Source: Bradyrhizobium sp. CB1717
GTDB taxonomy: Bacteria > Pseudomonadota > Alphaproteobacteria > Rhizobiales > Xanthobacteraceae
Reading direction: 5' to 3'
Assembly: GCF_029714325.1 (NCBI RefSeq)
Contig: NZ_CP121666.1
Span: 2,604,001 to 2,668,000, forward strand
DNA length: 64,000 nucleotides
Of this stretch, positions 1-8,693 are shown in pieces (the first letter of the stretch is position 1; each line of letters opens with the position of its first letter). Under the pieces are notes generated by a model. It was not told the DNA's origin. It did no database searches and saw only the letters and a program-made list of their open reading frames with translations. The translations under genes and the position numbers were made by a program.

Positions 1-970
1 CCGCCAGCTTCGCGCCGAGGGGCTTGCCATCATCTACATCTCGCATCGCATGGACGAGGTCTACGCGCTCGGCGACCGCGTCACCGTGCTGCGCGACGGT
101 CGGCTGGTCGGGTCGCTCGACAAGCCTGAGATTCGCGCCGACACCATCGTCCGGCTGATGGTCGGGCGTGACGTCTCCTCGTTCTACAAGAAGGATCACG
201 ATCCCGAAGCGGGGCGGGGACATCCCGTGCTCGCAGCGATCGACATGGCCGACGGCCAGCGCGTCAAGGGTTGCTCGCTCACCGTGCATGCGGGCGAGGT
301 GGTTGGGCTTGCCGGCCTGATCGGCGCCGGCCGCACCGAGCTTGCGCATCTCATCATCGGCGCGGCGTCGAAAACCTCCGGCCGGCTCGAGCTGGAGGGA
401 CGTCCGGTCGAGATCCGCACGCCGGGCGAGGCGCTCGAGGCTGGCATCGCCTACCTGACGGAAGACAGAAAGGCGCTCGGCCTGTTTCTCGACATGTCGT
501 GCCTCGACAACATCAATCTCGCCGTGCTCGGGCGCGATGCGAAGCTCGGCTGGGTCCTGGATCGCGACAAGGCGCGTGAGCGCGCCGACCGGGCCTTCGC
601 AGGGCTCAGGATCCGCGCCGCCAATGTCGGCGTTCCCGCCGGAGGCCTGTCCGGCGGCAACCAGCAGAAGGTCCTGCTGTCGCGGCTGCTCGCCATTGCG
701 CCAAAGGTCCTCATCCTCGACGAGCCGACGCGCGGCGTCGACGTCGGTGCCAAGTCCGAGATCTATTCGATCATCGACAATCTCGCCAAAACCGGCACCG
801 CGATCCTCGTCATCTCGTCCGATCTGCCCGAGATCATCGGCATCTGCGACCGCGTCGTCGTCATGCGTAGCGGGCACATCGCGGGCGAGGTCACCCGCGG
901 CCCGAATTCGCCGCTGACGCAGGAAGACATCATGGCGTTTGCCACGGGGATGGAGCATCTCGATGCCTGA
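1..970 (+). CDS. Sugar ABC transporter ATP-binding protein (RbsA/MglA type), C-terminal part
   Basis: This is the 3' part of a two-domain ATPase that energises uptake of a sugar or polyol through a CUT2 (ribose/galactose-type) ABC transporter at the inner membrane. The reading frame is open from base 2, which encodes the H-loop of the first domain ([11 protein letters not shown]), so the start lies outside the window. The second domain has the degenerate Walker A usual for RbsA C-terminal domains (GLIGAGRTE), the signature LSGGNQQKV and Walker B ([13 protein letters not shown]). Its last codons overlap the permease gene by 8 bases, which indicates co-transcription. The transported sugar cannot be told from this sequence. 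Confidence 0.95.
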   Translation, partial: RQLRAEGLAIIYISHRMDEVYALGDRVTVLRDGRLVGSLDKPEIRADTIVRLMVGRDVSSFYKKDHDPEAGRGHPVLAAIDMADGQRVKGCSLTVHAGEVVGLAGLIGAGRTELAHLIIGAASKTSGRLELEGRPVEIRTPGEALEAGIAYLTEDRKALGLFLDMSCLDNINLAVLGRDAKLGWVLDRDKARERADRAFAGLRIRAANVGVPAGGLSGGNQQKVLLSRLLAIAPKVLILDEPTRGVDVGAKSEIYSIIDNLAKTGTAILVISSDLPEIIGICDRVVVMRSGHIAGEVTRGPNSPLTQEDIMAFATGMEHLDA

Positions 971-2003
971 CAATGGTGCTTCGGAGGCCAAGCCCGCCCC
1001 GACGACGACCAACGGCGCTGCCGCAGAGACAAGGCGCCAGCGGATGCGGATGCTGATCAGCGCACTCGGCATGCTGCCGGTGCTGCTGATCCTCTGCATC
1101 GGCTTCCATTTTCTGTCCGAGGGCCGCTTCTTCACCGGACAAAATCTCGGCATCGTGCTGCAGCAGGCCGCGGTGAACACGGTGCTCGCCGCAGGCATGA
1201 CCTTCGTTATCCTCACCGGCGGCATCGACCTCTCGGTCGGCTCGATCCTGGCGGCCTCCGCGATGGCCGGGTTGACACTCTCCAAGATGCCGGAGCTCGG
1301 GATGCTGTGGCTGCCGGCTGCGCTGCTCACGGGTCTTGGCTTCGGGGTAGTCAACGGCGCGCTGATTGCGCTGCTCCGCCTGCCACCCTTCATCGTCACG
1401 CTCGGCTCGCTCACCGCGGTGCGCGGCCTGGCGCGACTGCTCGGCGCCGACACCACCGTGTTCAATCCATCGATTCCCTATGCTTTCATCGGCAACGGCT
1501 CGCTGACCCTCATTCCCGGCGTCGCGTCGATCCCGTGGCTCTCGGTGATCGCCCTGCTCGTCATCTTCGTCTCGTGGCTGGTGCTGCGCCGGACCGTGCT
1601 CGGCGTGCACATCTACGCGGTGGGCGGCAATGAAAGCGCGGCGCGGCTCGCCGGCATCAAGGTCTGGGCCGTGTTGATCTTCGTCTACGGTGTCTCCGGC
1701 CTTTTCGCCGGGCTCGGCGGCGCCATGCAGGCGGCGCGCCTCTATGCCGCCAACGGCCTGCAGCTCGGCCAGTCCTATGAGCTCGACGCGATCACCGCCG
1801 TGATTCTCGGCGGCACCTCCTTCGTCGGCGGCATCGGCTCGATCTGGGGCACACTGGTTGGCGCGCTGATCATCGCCGTGCTCTCGAACGGCCTCATCCT
1901 CATCGGTGTCTCCGACATCTGGCAATATGTGATCAAGGGCCTGGTGATCATCGGCGCCGTGGCGCTGGACCGTTACCGGCTGCAAGGCTCCGCCAGAACC
2001 TAA
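963..2003 (+). CDS. Sugar ABC transporter permease (RbsC type)
   Basis: Membrane component of the CUT2 transporter whose ATPase is encoded just upstream. The protein has 346 residues if translation starts at ATG 963, which overlaps the ATPase stop; an ATG at 939 is possible but lies deeper inside the upstream gene. A short polar N-terminus is followed by many hydrophobic segments typical of the BPD_transp_2 family, including the stretch [13 protein letters not shown] and the conserved [15 protein letters not shown]. The length fits RbsC-like permeases. The stop codon lies inside the first copy of a 20-bp tandem repeat. Confidence 0.94.
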   Translation: MPDNGASEAKPAPTTTNGAAAETRRQRMRMLISALGMLPVLLILCIGFHFLSEGRFFTGQNLGIVLQQAAVNTVLAAGMTFVILTGGIDLSVGSILAASAMAGLTLSKMPELGMLWLPAALLTGLGFGVVNGALIALLRLPPFIVTLGSLTAVRGLARLLGADTTVFNPSIPYAFIGNGSLTLIPGVASIPWLSVIALLVIFVSWLVLRRTVLGVHIYAVGGNESAARLAGIKVWAVLIFVYGVSGLFAGLGGAMQAARLYAANGLQLGQSYELDAITAVILGGTSFVGGIGSIWGTLVGALIIAVLSNGLILIGVSDIWQYVIKGLVIIGAVALDRYRLQGSART

Positions 2004-2045
2004 GAGGCTCCGCCAGAACCTAAGGGGCTCCGCCAGAACCTGAAG
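1986..2045 (+). repeat. Three tandem copies of a 20-bp unit across the permease stop codon
   Basis: Units 1986-2005, 2006-2025 and 2026-2045 share GGCTCCGCCAGAACCT followed by AAGA, AAGG and GAAG. The first copy encodes the last permease residues and its stop codon. The unit length is not a multiple of three, so extra copies add further stop codons rather than a longer protein. It looks like slippage or local duplication in the spacer before the binding-protein gene. Confidence 0.9.
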
Positions 2046-2142
2046 GTCCGGTGCGCACCTGACAGCGCAAGGCTGATGCGAAATTCCGTTGCGGCAACTG
2101 GTCTGCCGCGCCGGGGACGAAGACAGACCAGGGAGGAAGTCC

Positions 2143-3090
2143 ATGTTGAAGACGATCACGCTTGCCGGCGCCGCGATGGCGCTCGCCCTGACCACCGTGC
2201 CGACCTTCGCCAAGGAGCTCAAGTCGATCGGCGTCTCGCTGGGATCGATGGGCAACCCGTTCTTCGTCGCGCTGTCGAAGGGCGCCGAGTTCGAGGCGAA
2301 GAAGACCAATCCCAATGTGAAGATCACCGCGGTCGGCTTCGAATACGATCTCGGCAAGCAGGTCACCCAGATCGACAATTTCATCGCCGCCGGCGTCGAC
2401 CTGATTCTGCTCAACCCCGGCGATCCAAAGGCGATCGGGCCGGCCATCAAGAAGGCGCAGGCGGCGGGCATCGTCGTCGTCGCCGTCGACACCGCGGCCG
2501 AAGGCGCCGATGCCACCGTGACCACGAACAACGTGCAGGCCGGCGAGATCTCGTGCCAGTACATCGTCGACAAACTGGGTGGCAAGGGCGACGTCATCAT
2601 CGAGAACGGGCCGCAAGTCTCCGCCGTGATCGACCGCGTCATCGGCTGCAAGAATGTCTTCTCGAAAAATCCCGGCATCAAGGTGCTGTCGAACGACCAG
2701 GACGGCAAGGGCTCGCGCGAGGGCGGTCTTACCGTCGCGCAGGGTTATCTGACCCGCTTCCCCAAGATCGACGCCATCTTCGCCATCAACGATCCGCAGG
2801 CGATCGGCACCGACCTTGCCGCGCGCCAGCAGAACCGCACGGGCATTGTCATAACCGCGGTGGACGGCGCGCCCGATATCGAGGCGGCACTGAAGGATCC
2901 GCAGTCGCCGCAGATCCAGGCCTCGGCTTCGCAGGACCCGTTCTTCATGGCGCGGCGGGCCGTGCAGGTCGGTGTCGGCATTCTCAACGGCCAAAAGCCG
3001 GCCTCGACCGTCGAGCTCCTGCCGTCCAAGCTCGTGACCAGGGATAACGTCGCCGAGTACAAGGGCTGGACCTCGGATCGTTCGCAGTAA
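2143..3090 (+). CDS. Sugar ABC transporter periplasmic binding protein (ribose-binding type)
   Basis: Periplasmic receptor of the CUT2 transporter. The start at ATG 2143 is chosen because GGGAGGA lies 5 bases upstream and it gives a proper signal peptide (MLKTITLAGAAMALALTT, cleavage after TFA). The 315-residue protein begins its mature part with the family pattern IGVSLGSMGNPFFVALSKG and contains FIAAGVDLILLNPGD and FAINDPQAIG, as in Peripla_BP_4 sugar receptors. It is the third gene of the operon, 139 bases after the permease. The ligand is unknown; such receptors take ribose, xylose, myo-inositol, erythritol and similar compounds. Confidence 0.93.
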   Translation: MLKTITLAGAAMALALTTVPTFAKELKSIGVSLGSMGNPFFVALSKGAEFEAKKTNPNVKITAVGFEYDLGKQVTQIDNFIAAGVDLILLNPGDPKAIGPAIKKAQAAGIVVVAVDTAAEGADATVTTNNVQAGEISCQYIVDKLGGKGDVIIENGPQVSAVIDRVIGCKNVFSKNPGIKVLSNDQDGKGSREGGLTVAQGYLTRFPKIDAIFAINDPQAIGTDLAARQQNRTGIVITAVDGAPDIEAALKDPQSPQIQASASQDPFFMARRAVQVGVGILNGQKPASTVELLPSKLVTRDNVAEYKGWTSDRSQ

Positions 3091-3126
3091 GACGCGGTCC
3101 GCCAGCACGCCCGAAACACGAATGAC

Positions 3127-3154
3127 CGGGCGGCGTTTTGATCGACGCCGCCCG
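3127..3154 (+). terminator. Hairpin between convergent genes
   Basis: A perfect 10-bp stem (CGGGCGGCGT pairing with ACGCCGCCCG) closes an 8-base loop. It lies 36 bases after the binding-protein stop and 42 bases before the end of the convergent gene on the minus strand. There is no clear T run on either side, so it may work weakly or with Rho. Confidence 0.5.
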
Positions 3155-3196
3155 CGGGTTGCCTGTTGTGTTAGCACGCATTCCACATCCTGCGAG

Positions 3197-4990
3197 CTAC
3201 GAACTCCGATACCAGCTCGCCAGGTTCCACGTGATGGTGTCCCAGCCCGAGATGTCGGCCATCAGGCTGTTGACGCCGGCGTTGACGATGTGGCGCGAGA
3301 GCAGCGGCAGGAACACGTGGGCCTCGCAGAAGATTTCGTCGACCTTCATCAGCAGTGCGGCGCGCTTGACCGGGTCGAGCTCGTTCTGTGCGGCCTTGTA
3401 GGCCTTGTCGGCTTCGGGATCGGAATAGCGCGAATTGTTGCGGCCGAGCCATTTGTTATCCTTGGTGGCGATCTCCCAGGAGACGCACTGGTTCAACAAG
3501 CGCTCCGGATCGGGCTGCGGTTGCGTCGTGTTGTACATCTCCATGTCGGCGTAGAATTTCGAATAGGTATCGGGGTTGCCGACATCAGAGGAGAAGAACA
3601 CCGATGCGGTGACCGCCTTGACCTCGATCTCGATGCCGGCTTTCTGGCAGGCCTGTTTGATGATGGCCTGCGTCTTCTGCCGCGGGGCGTTGGTCGAGGT
3701 CTGGAACACGTATTTGAGCTTCTTGCCGTCCTTCTCGCGGATGCCATCCGCGCCCCTGGTCCAGCCGGCTTCGTCGAGGATCTTGTTGGCCTTGTCGATG
3801 TCGAACTCGTATTTCAGCTTGGGCGACTTGAACTGCGTGGGCGCGTTGACGAAGCTCGCGGTTGCGATGGCGCCGCGTCCGTAGATGAACTTCTGGATCG
3901 AGTCGCGGTCGATCAGGAGATTGATCGCGCGGCGAACGGCGGGATCGGACAGCGTCGGGTGCTTGGTCTTGACGCTTGAACGCTCGCCGTCGACCTCGGT
4001 CCAGGGGTCCGTCGTGTTGAGGATGATGAACTCGACATTGCCGGAGGGCGTGATGTCGAGCTTTCCTTTGCCGCCCGCCTCCATGCGCTTGAGGACCTCC
4101 TCCTCCACCTGCATGTTCCAGGCGAAATCGTATTCGCCGGTCTGCAGCACGGCGCGCGCCGCAGAGACCGCATCGCCGCCGCCCTTGACCTCGATCGTGT
4201 CGAAATACGGTTGGTTCTTGATGTGATAGTCGGGATTGCGTTCGGCGCGGATCAAATCGCCCGGCTTGAACTCGACGAATTTGTATGGGCCGGTGCCGAC
4301 CGGCTTCAGATTGCCGGGAGCCTCGCGTGACTTTGCGCCGATATAATCGCCGAAATGATGCTTCGGCAGGATCTGGCCGACCTGGCCGCCGACGAACGGG
4401 TCGGCCCAAAACGGCGTCGGCGCCCTGAAGGTCACCTTGACGGCGTGGTCGTCGATCTTCTCGACCTTGATGTCCTTGTAGGAGCCCGTGGTGTACGCCG
4501 CGGTTGCGAGATCCGCGGCGTATTGCCAGGTGAAGACGACGTCGTCGGCGGTGAAGGGCTTGCCGTCATGCCATCTGACGCCCTGCTTCAGCTTCCAGAT
4601 CACGCTCATGCCGTCGGCCGCAAGGCCGCCGTTCGCCTTGGTCGGAACCTCTGCGGCAAGGCAGGGGATGAGATTGCCGTCCTTGTCCCAGCCGGCGAGC
4701 GGCTCGAAGAAGATGCGCGAGGCGATCTGGTCCTTGGTGCCGAGCGCGAAATGCGGATTGAGCAAAGTGGGCGCCTGCCAGAGCAGCATCTTGAGCGCGC
4801 CGCCGCCGCCGGCCTTGGTCGGCTTGTATGCGAGCGTCGCATCCGCCATCGCCACGTCGTTCCAGACGAGGATCTGGCTCGCGACCGGCGCTGCGATCCC
4901 GACCGCAGCCATGGTCCGGATGAACGAGCGTCGCGACAGCGTGCCTTGCTTCACCTCCGCGATCAGACCCCGGATGTCGTTTTCGTTCAT
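3197..4990 (-). CDS. ABC transporter substrate-binding protein, family 5 (peptide/opine type)
   Basis: Periplasmic receptor of the SBP_bac_5 family (DppA/OppA-like), 597 residues. Start MNENDIRG at 4990 has GGTGGAGG just upstream; a longer frame adds an unlikely N-terminus. It carries a twin-arginine signal (SRRSFIRTMAAVGIAAPVAS), followed by a long mature domain with family blocks such as GMSVIWKLKQGVRWHDGKPF and VRRAINLLIDRDSIQKF. No permease or ATPase of the Dpp/Opp class lies beside it, so it either serves a transporter encoded elsewhere or is a remnant of a larger operon. The gene upstream on the same strand is a TetR regulator, 159 bases away. Confidence 0.92.
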   Translation of the reverse strand: MNENDIRGLIAEVKQGTLSRRSFIRTMAAVGIAAPVASQILVWNDVAMADATLAYKPTKAGGGGALKMLLWQAPTLLNPHFALGTKDQIASRIFFEPLAGWDKDGNLIPCLAAEVPTKANGGLAADGMSVIWKLKQGVRWHDGKPFTADDVVFTWQYAADLATAAYTTGSYKDIKVEKIDDHAVKVTFRAPTPFWADPFVGGQVGQILPKHHFGDYIGAKSREAPGNLKPVGTGPYKFVEFKPGDLIRAERNPDYHIKNQPYFDTIEVKGGGDAVSAARAVLQTGEYDFAWNMQVEEEVLKRMEAGGKGKLDITPSGNVEFIILNTTDPWTEVDGERSSVKTKHPTLSDPAVRRAINLLIDRDSIQKFIYGRGAIATASFVNAPTQFKSPKLKYEFDIDKANKILDEAGWTRGADGIREKDGKKLKYVFQTSTNAPRQKTQAIIKQACQKAGIEIEVKAVTASVFFSSDVGNPDTYSKFYADMEMYNTTQPQPDPERLLNQCVSWEIATKDNKWLGRNNSRYSDPEADKAYKAAQNELDPVKRAALLMKVDEIFCEAHVFLPLLSRHIVNAGVNSLMADISGWDTITWNLASWYRSS

Positions 4991-5149
4991 CGGATGACCT
5001 CCACCTTCACAAAGAAAAATCGTCACCGGCATGCAAGTTACGTGCACTCTAGCTTGGGACGTTTGATGTCGTGGAGTCAAAGGGATGCCCTGCGGCGAAA
5101 TGGCGGATCAGCGGGTGTCAAGACCATGGTCTTGGCCGCCGCTCGACGG

Positions 5150-5851
5150 TCAAGCCGTCGGGCCGTCGCTCACTGGCGTTCCCTGGTCGTTCCGCACATA
5201 GCGCCAGAGCAGGTCGGCAATCTCGAGCCGCCGCTGTGCTTTCGCCTTCTGCGACGACATGTCCGCGGCGAATTGCGCCTCGAACGTATGCCGGTTGGCG
5301 ACCGAGAAGAAACAGAGTGCGTTCAGCGACATGTGCAGCTCGATCGGATCGATGCCGGGCCTGATCGCGCCGGCGCGAACGCCTCTGTCCAGCACCGCGG
5401 CGATCTGGCTGATGATCGGCCGCGTCATCTCCTTGAGCTTCTTGCTGCCGCGCATGTGCCGGCCGCGATGGATGTTCTCGATCGTGACCAGCCGGACATA
5501 TTCCGGGTTGGCCTGGTCGAAATCGAAGGTGAACTCGGCCAGCCTGCGGATCGCAGCCTCAGCCTCGAGCGCTTCGAGGTGTAGGTCCTGCTCGGCGATG
5601 CGCATCTTCGCATAGGCCATTTCGAGCACGGCCGTGAACAGCTCTTCCTTGGATTGGAAGTAATAGAAGATCAGCCGCTTGGTGACGTTGGCGCGCGCGG
5701 CGATGGCGTCGGTATTGCCTCCCGCAAGGCCGTTCTCGGCGAACTCGGCGAAGGCGATCTCCAGGATCTCGCGCTTGGTGCGTTCCCGGTCGCGCCGCCG
5801 GACCGGCGGCCGCTTGGCATCTTCGGGGGCGGGCTTTTCCCTGGTTCTCAT
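5150..5851 (-). CDS. TetR family transcriptional regulator
   Basis: DNA-binding repressor of the TetR family, 233 residues from ATG 5851; other in-frame starts at 5902 (ATG) and 5929 (TTG) are possible. The N-terminal helix-turn-helix runs from about residue 20 to 70 (ERTKREILEIAFAEFAENGL ... VTKRLIFYYFQSKEELF). The C-terminal ligand domain resembles the TetR_C group that keeps an H-x-x-R-rich helix (ENIHRGRHMRG). It is divergent from the sugar isomerase operon starting at 5974, and an operator-like palindrome lies between, so it is the probable regulator of that operon. The effector is unknown. Confidence 0.9.
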   Translation of the reverse strand: MRTREKPAPEDAKRPPVRRRDRERTKREILEIAFAEFAENGLAGGNTDAIAARANVTKRLIFYYFQSKEELFTAVLEMAYAKMRIAEQDLHLEALEAEAAIRRLAEFTFDFDQANPEYVRLVTIENIHRGRHMRGSKKLKEMTRPIISQIAAVLDRGVRAGAIRPGIDPIELHMSLNALCFFSVANRHTFEAQFAADMSSQKAKAQRRLEIADLLWRYVRNDQGTPVSDGPTA

Positions 5852-5919
5852 CCGGCGGTTCGATCCTCTGCGTCCGGTCAGGACTGCTGGCTCCTTACCC
5901 ATAGCCCAATCGGCGGTCC

Positions 5920-5948
5920 TTGACAGCAATTATCCCGCAGGTTAATTG
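5920..5948 (+). promoter_or_regulatory. Candidate sigma-70 promoter of the isomerase operon
   Basis: TTGACA at 5920-5925 and TAATTG at 5943-5948 are separated by 17 bases. The transcript would start within the palindrome that follows and leave a very short leader before the GTG at 5974. Confidence 0.55.
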
Positions 5949-5970
5949 TAATTACCCTATGGGATAATTA
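5949..5970. promoter_or_regulatory. Operator-like palindrome between the TetR gene and the isomerase operon
   Basis: A 22-bp near-perfect palindrome with 9 of 11 pairs matching: left arm TAATTACCCTA, right arm TGGGATAATTA. It directly follows the candidate -10 box. A related sequence (AATTATCCC ... GGTTAATT, about 5928-5947) lies inside the promoter spacer, so there may be two operators. Binding by the divergent TetR protein is inference. Confidence 0.6.
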
Positions 5971-5973
5971 GTC

Positions 5974-6834
5974 GTGATTGATCTCGGCCTTGCTCATCTG
6001 ACGGCATTGGACCTGGCGCCTCTCGCGCTCGTGCGAGAGGCCGCGAGCGCCGGCTTCAGCTTCATCGGCCTGCGCGCGATCCCTGCGACCGCCGGCGGGC
6101 CTGCCTATCCGACGCGGGTGGGGACGGACGCGCACCGCTTGCTCAAACGACTGCTCGCTGACGAGGGGGTGCGACTGAACGAGATCGAGTTCGTGCAGCT
6201 CACGCCGGGCGTCGACATTCCGGCGCTCGCGGGCCTGTTCGAGGCCGCGGCCGATCTCGGCGCGGTGGCGGTGACGGCATCGGGCGACGACGATGATTCC
6301 GCCCGCCTGACCGCGCATTTCGCCGAGCTCTGCGACCTCGCGCAGCAATTCGGTCTGCGTGTCGATCTGGAGTTCATGCGCTGGCGCGCGATCGGCTCGC
6401 TGCCGCAGGCCGAAGCGCTCGTGTGCGAGGCCGGCAGGGCGAACGGCAGCATTCTCGTCGATGCGCTGCATCTCCATCGCTCCGGCGGCAAGCCGGACGA
6501 TCTGATCCCGATCCCCGCGCACCATCTGCGTGCCGCGCAGATCTGCGACGCCGTCGCGCAAATGCCGGTGGGCGATGCGGCGATCATCGCCGAGGCGCGG
6601 GAAGGTCGGTTGCCGCCGGGCGAGGGCGCCTTGCCGCTCGGCGAGCTGCTGGACGTCCTTCCGGCGGACGCGAGTCTCAGCGTCGAGATGCCGTTGCCGG
6701 CCTTGGCCGTGCGCCCCCGGCTCGCCACGGCATTCAATGCCGCGAGGCGCCTGCTCGATCATCGGCCGCGAGGAACGTCGCGGCCGGGTCATCGCCGCCA
6801 GGCCGGCGGCTCAATCCAGATACGGAATGCCTGA
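5974..6834 (+). CDS. Sugar phosphate isomerase/epimerase family protein (TIM barrel)
   Basis: Xylose-isomerase-like TIM-barrel protein of 286 residues, in the superfamily that includes IolE/MocC, hydroxypyruvate isomerase and tagatose epimerase. Start is GTG 5974, the first usable codon after the promoter. Possible metal ligands of the superfamily are visible: Glu in VDLEFMRW, Asp and His in ILVDALHLH, and Glu in SVEMPLP. The last 25 residues (RPRGTSRPGHRRQAGG) look like a loose tail. It is first in the operon and overlaps the dehydrogenase gene by 8 bases, which suggests that the two enzymes act on the same cyclic or sugar substrate. Confidence 0.85.
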   Translation: MIDLGLAHLTALDLAPLALVREAASAGFSFIGLRAIPATAGGPAYPTRVGTDAHRLLKRLLADEGVRLNEIEFVQLTPGVDIPALAGLFEAAADLGAVAVTASGDDDDSARLTAHFAELCDLAQQFGLRVDLEFMRWRAIGSLPQAEALVCEAGRANGSILVDALHLHRSGGKPDDLIPIPAHHLRAAQICDAVAQMPVGDAAIIAEAREGRLPPGEGALPLGELLDVLPADASLSVEMPLPALAVRPRLATAFNAARRLLDHRPRGTSRPGHRRQAGGSIQIRNA

Positions 6835-7918
6835 GATGAAGAACATCACCATCGGCGTCATCGGCGCGGGACTGATCGGGCGGAAGCATCTCGCCAAGCT
6901 GGCCGAACGATCCGACTACGACCTCGTCGGCATCGCGGACGTGAACGCCGATCGGGCCGCCGCCGATCATCCCGGGACTCCCGTCTTTGCCGACTACCGG
7001 AAACTGCTCGACGAGGCGCAGCCCGATGCCGTGATCATCGCCTCGCCCAACCAGCTTCATGCCGAACAGGGTATCGCTTGCGCCCGGCGCGGGATTCACA
7101 TCCTGATCGAGAAGCCGGTCACCGATACGCGCGAGACTGCGGCAAGCCTGATCACCGAAGTGCGCAAGGCGGGCATCCAGTCGCTGGTCGGGCATCACCG
7201 CCGCCACCACCAGCAGGTCAAGACGCTCAGAGCGGTGCTCGGACAACGGCGGATCGGCGATGTCGTCGGGGTGTCGGCAATCTGGGCCACGCACAAGCCG
7301 GCTGCCTATTTCGAGGTGGCTCCATGGCGCTCGCAGGCCGGCGGCGGGCCGATCCTGATCAACCTCATCCACGAGATCGATTTCCTGCGCTTCACCGTCG
7401 GCGAGATCGTCGCGGTGGAGGCGGTTGCGTCGAACCGCCAGCGCGGCTTTGCGGTAGAGGATACCGCCGCGGCGCTGATCGAGTTCGACAGCGGCGCGCT
7501 CGGCACCTTCTTCATCAGCGACAGCGCCGTCTCGCCCTGGACGTCCGAGCAGGGGCTCGGCGAAGCTCCCGAATTTCCGTTCAGCGGCGAGAGCAGCTAC
7601 CGCTTCCTCGGTCGCCGCGGATCGATCGAATTTCCCGCACTCGTGCAATGGTCGCAAGCCGGTGACGCACAGAGCTGGAACGAGCCGATCCAGGCGCAGC
7701 GTATTCACGCCTCTTCGCTCGATCCCTATGTCGCCCAGCTCGATCATTTTCGCGACGTCATCCGCGGCAAGGCGCAGTCACTGCAGCCGGTCGAGGACGG
7801 CGCACGAAGCCTGATCGCGACCCTGGCCGTCGCCGAAGCGGCCTCAGGCGGACGACGCGTCGAACTGCGCGACCGCTACGAAACGCTCGCAAGCCCGGCC
7901 AAGCAAGGGGTTTCCTGA
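6827..7918 (+). CDS. Gfo/Idh/MocA family NAD(P)-dependent oxidoreductase
   Basis: Dehydrogenase of 363 residues acting on sugars, inositols or related compounds. The N-terminal Rossmann domain shows GVIGAGLIGRKHL and the family motif EKPVTDT near residue 95. The C-terminal domain contains INLIHEIDFLRF, the usual catalytic histidine/aspartate segment. Start ATG 6827 overlaps the previous gene; ATG 6836, two bases after the previous stop, is equally possible. Together with the TIM-barrel protein it recalls the MocA/MocC pair of rhizopine catabolism, but the transporter that follows is of the amino-acid/opine class. The substrate is therefore undetermined. Confidence 0.92.
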   Translation: MPEMKNITIGVIGAGLIGRKHLAKLAERSDYDLVGIADVNADRAAADHPGTPVFADYRKLLDEAQPDAVIIASPNQLHAEQGIACARRGIHILIEKPVTDTRETAASLITEVRKAGIQSLVGHHRRHHQQVKTLRAVLGQRRIGDVVGVSAIWATHKPAAYFEVAPWRSQAGGGPILINLIHEIDFLRFTVGEIVAVEAVASNRQRGFAVEDTAAALIEFDSGALGTFFISDSAVSPWTSEQGLGEAPEFPFSGESSYRFLGRRGSIEFPALVQWSQAGDAQSWNEPIQAQRIHASSLDPYVAQLDHFRDVIRGKAQSLQPVEDGARSLIATLAVAEAASGGRRVELRDRYETLASPAKQGVS

Positions 7919-8017
7919 GCGCGGACAATTCGCCGCCGCCCGGCGGACCAGAATGGGCAGAGCCACGGCGCAACTGCAACGACGCCGGCAAGAGGGCCGC
8001 CCGGAGGGAGGAACAAG

Positions 8018-8686
8018 GTGAACTACACGTTCGATTTTGGCCCCGTGCTGGACGGACTGCCGGATCTGCTGTGGGGCTGCGTCGGGACACTTCAGCTCGC
8101 GCTGTCCGGCATGGCGCTGGCCCTCGCGATCGGAATCGGCGGCGTCGCGCTGCGTCAGTCCCGCATCCCCGCGCTGCGCTGGTTCGTCATCGCCTTCGTC
8201 GAGGCGATCCGCAACACGCCGTTTCTCGGGCAGATCTATTTCGTCTTCTTCGCCTTGCCGCTGGTCGGCATTCGGCTCGATCCGACACTGACCGCGATCA
8301 TCGCGCTCGGCGTCAATGGCGGGGCCTATGCGATCGAAATCATCCGCGGCGGCGTGCAGTCGATCAGCAAGGGACAGGTGGAAGCCGGTCTCGCGCTCAG
8401 CCTCAGTCGGGCGCAGGTGTTCCGGCTGATCGTGCTGAAGCCGGCGCTGCGCGCGGTCTATCCGTCGCTGACCAGCCAGTTCATCATGCTGACACTGACG
8501 ACGAGCATCGCGTCCGCGATCTCGGCCTATGAGCTCACCTCGGTCGGGCAGACGATCGAGACCAACACCTTTCGCAGCTTCGAGGTCTATGGCGTCGTCA
8601 CGCTGCTCTATCTCGCGATGTCATGGATGCTGATGCGGATGTTCGCGCTGATCGATGCGCGCTGCTTCAGCTACCCCGTGAAGTGA
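8018..8686 (+). CDS. Polar amino acid/opine ABC transporter permease, subunit 1
   Basis: Inner-membrane subunit of a HisMQ-type transporter, 222 residues, start GTG 8018 preceded by GGGAGGAA. It has about five hydrophobic segments and the EAA-loop region ISKGQVEAGLALSLSRAQVFRLIVLKPALR, with the upstream IRNTPFLGQIYFVFFALP typical of His/Glu/Gln/Arg/opine permeases. It is followed after 7 bases by a second permease; such pairs form a heterodimer. It shares the operon with the isomerase and dehydrogenase, 99 bases downstream of the latter. Confidence 0.93.
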   Translation: MNYTFDFGPVLDGLPDLLWGCVGTLQLALSGMALALAIGIGGVALRQSRIPALRWFVIAFVEAIRNTPFLGQIYFVFFALPLVGIRLDPTLTAIIALGVNGGAYAIEIIRGGVQSISKGQVEAGLALSLSRAQVFRLIVLKPALRAVYPSLTSQFIMLTLTTSIASAISAYELTSVGQTIETNTFRSFEVYGVVTLLYLAMSWMLMRMFALIDARCFSYPVK

Positions 8687-8693
8687 GGGCGCC

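Noticed and set aside
930..2708. Open frame of 592 codons on the minus strand
   Set aside because: Antisense of the sugar permease and binding-protein genes, without domains.
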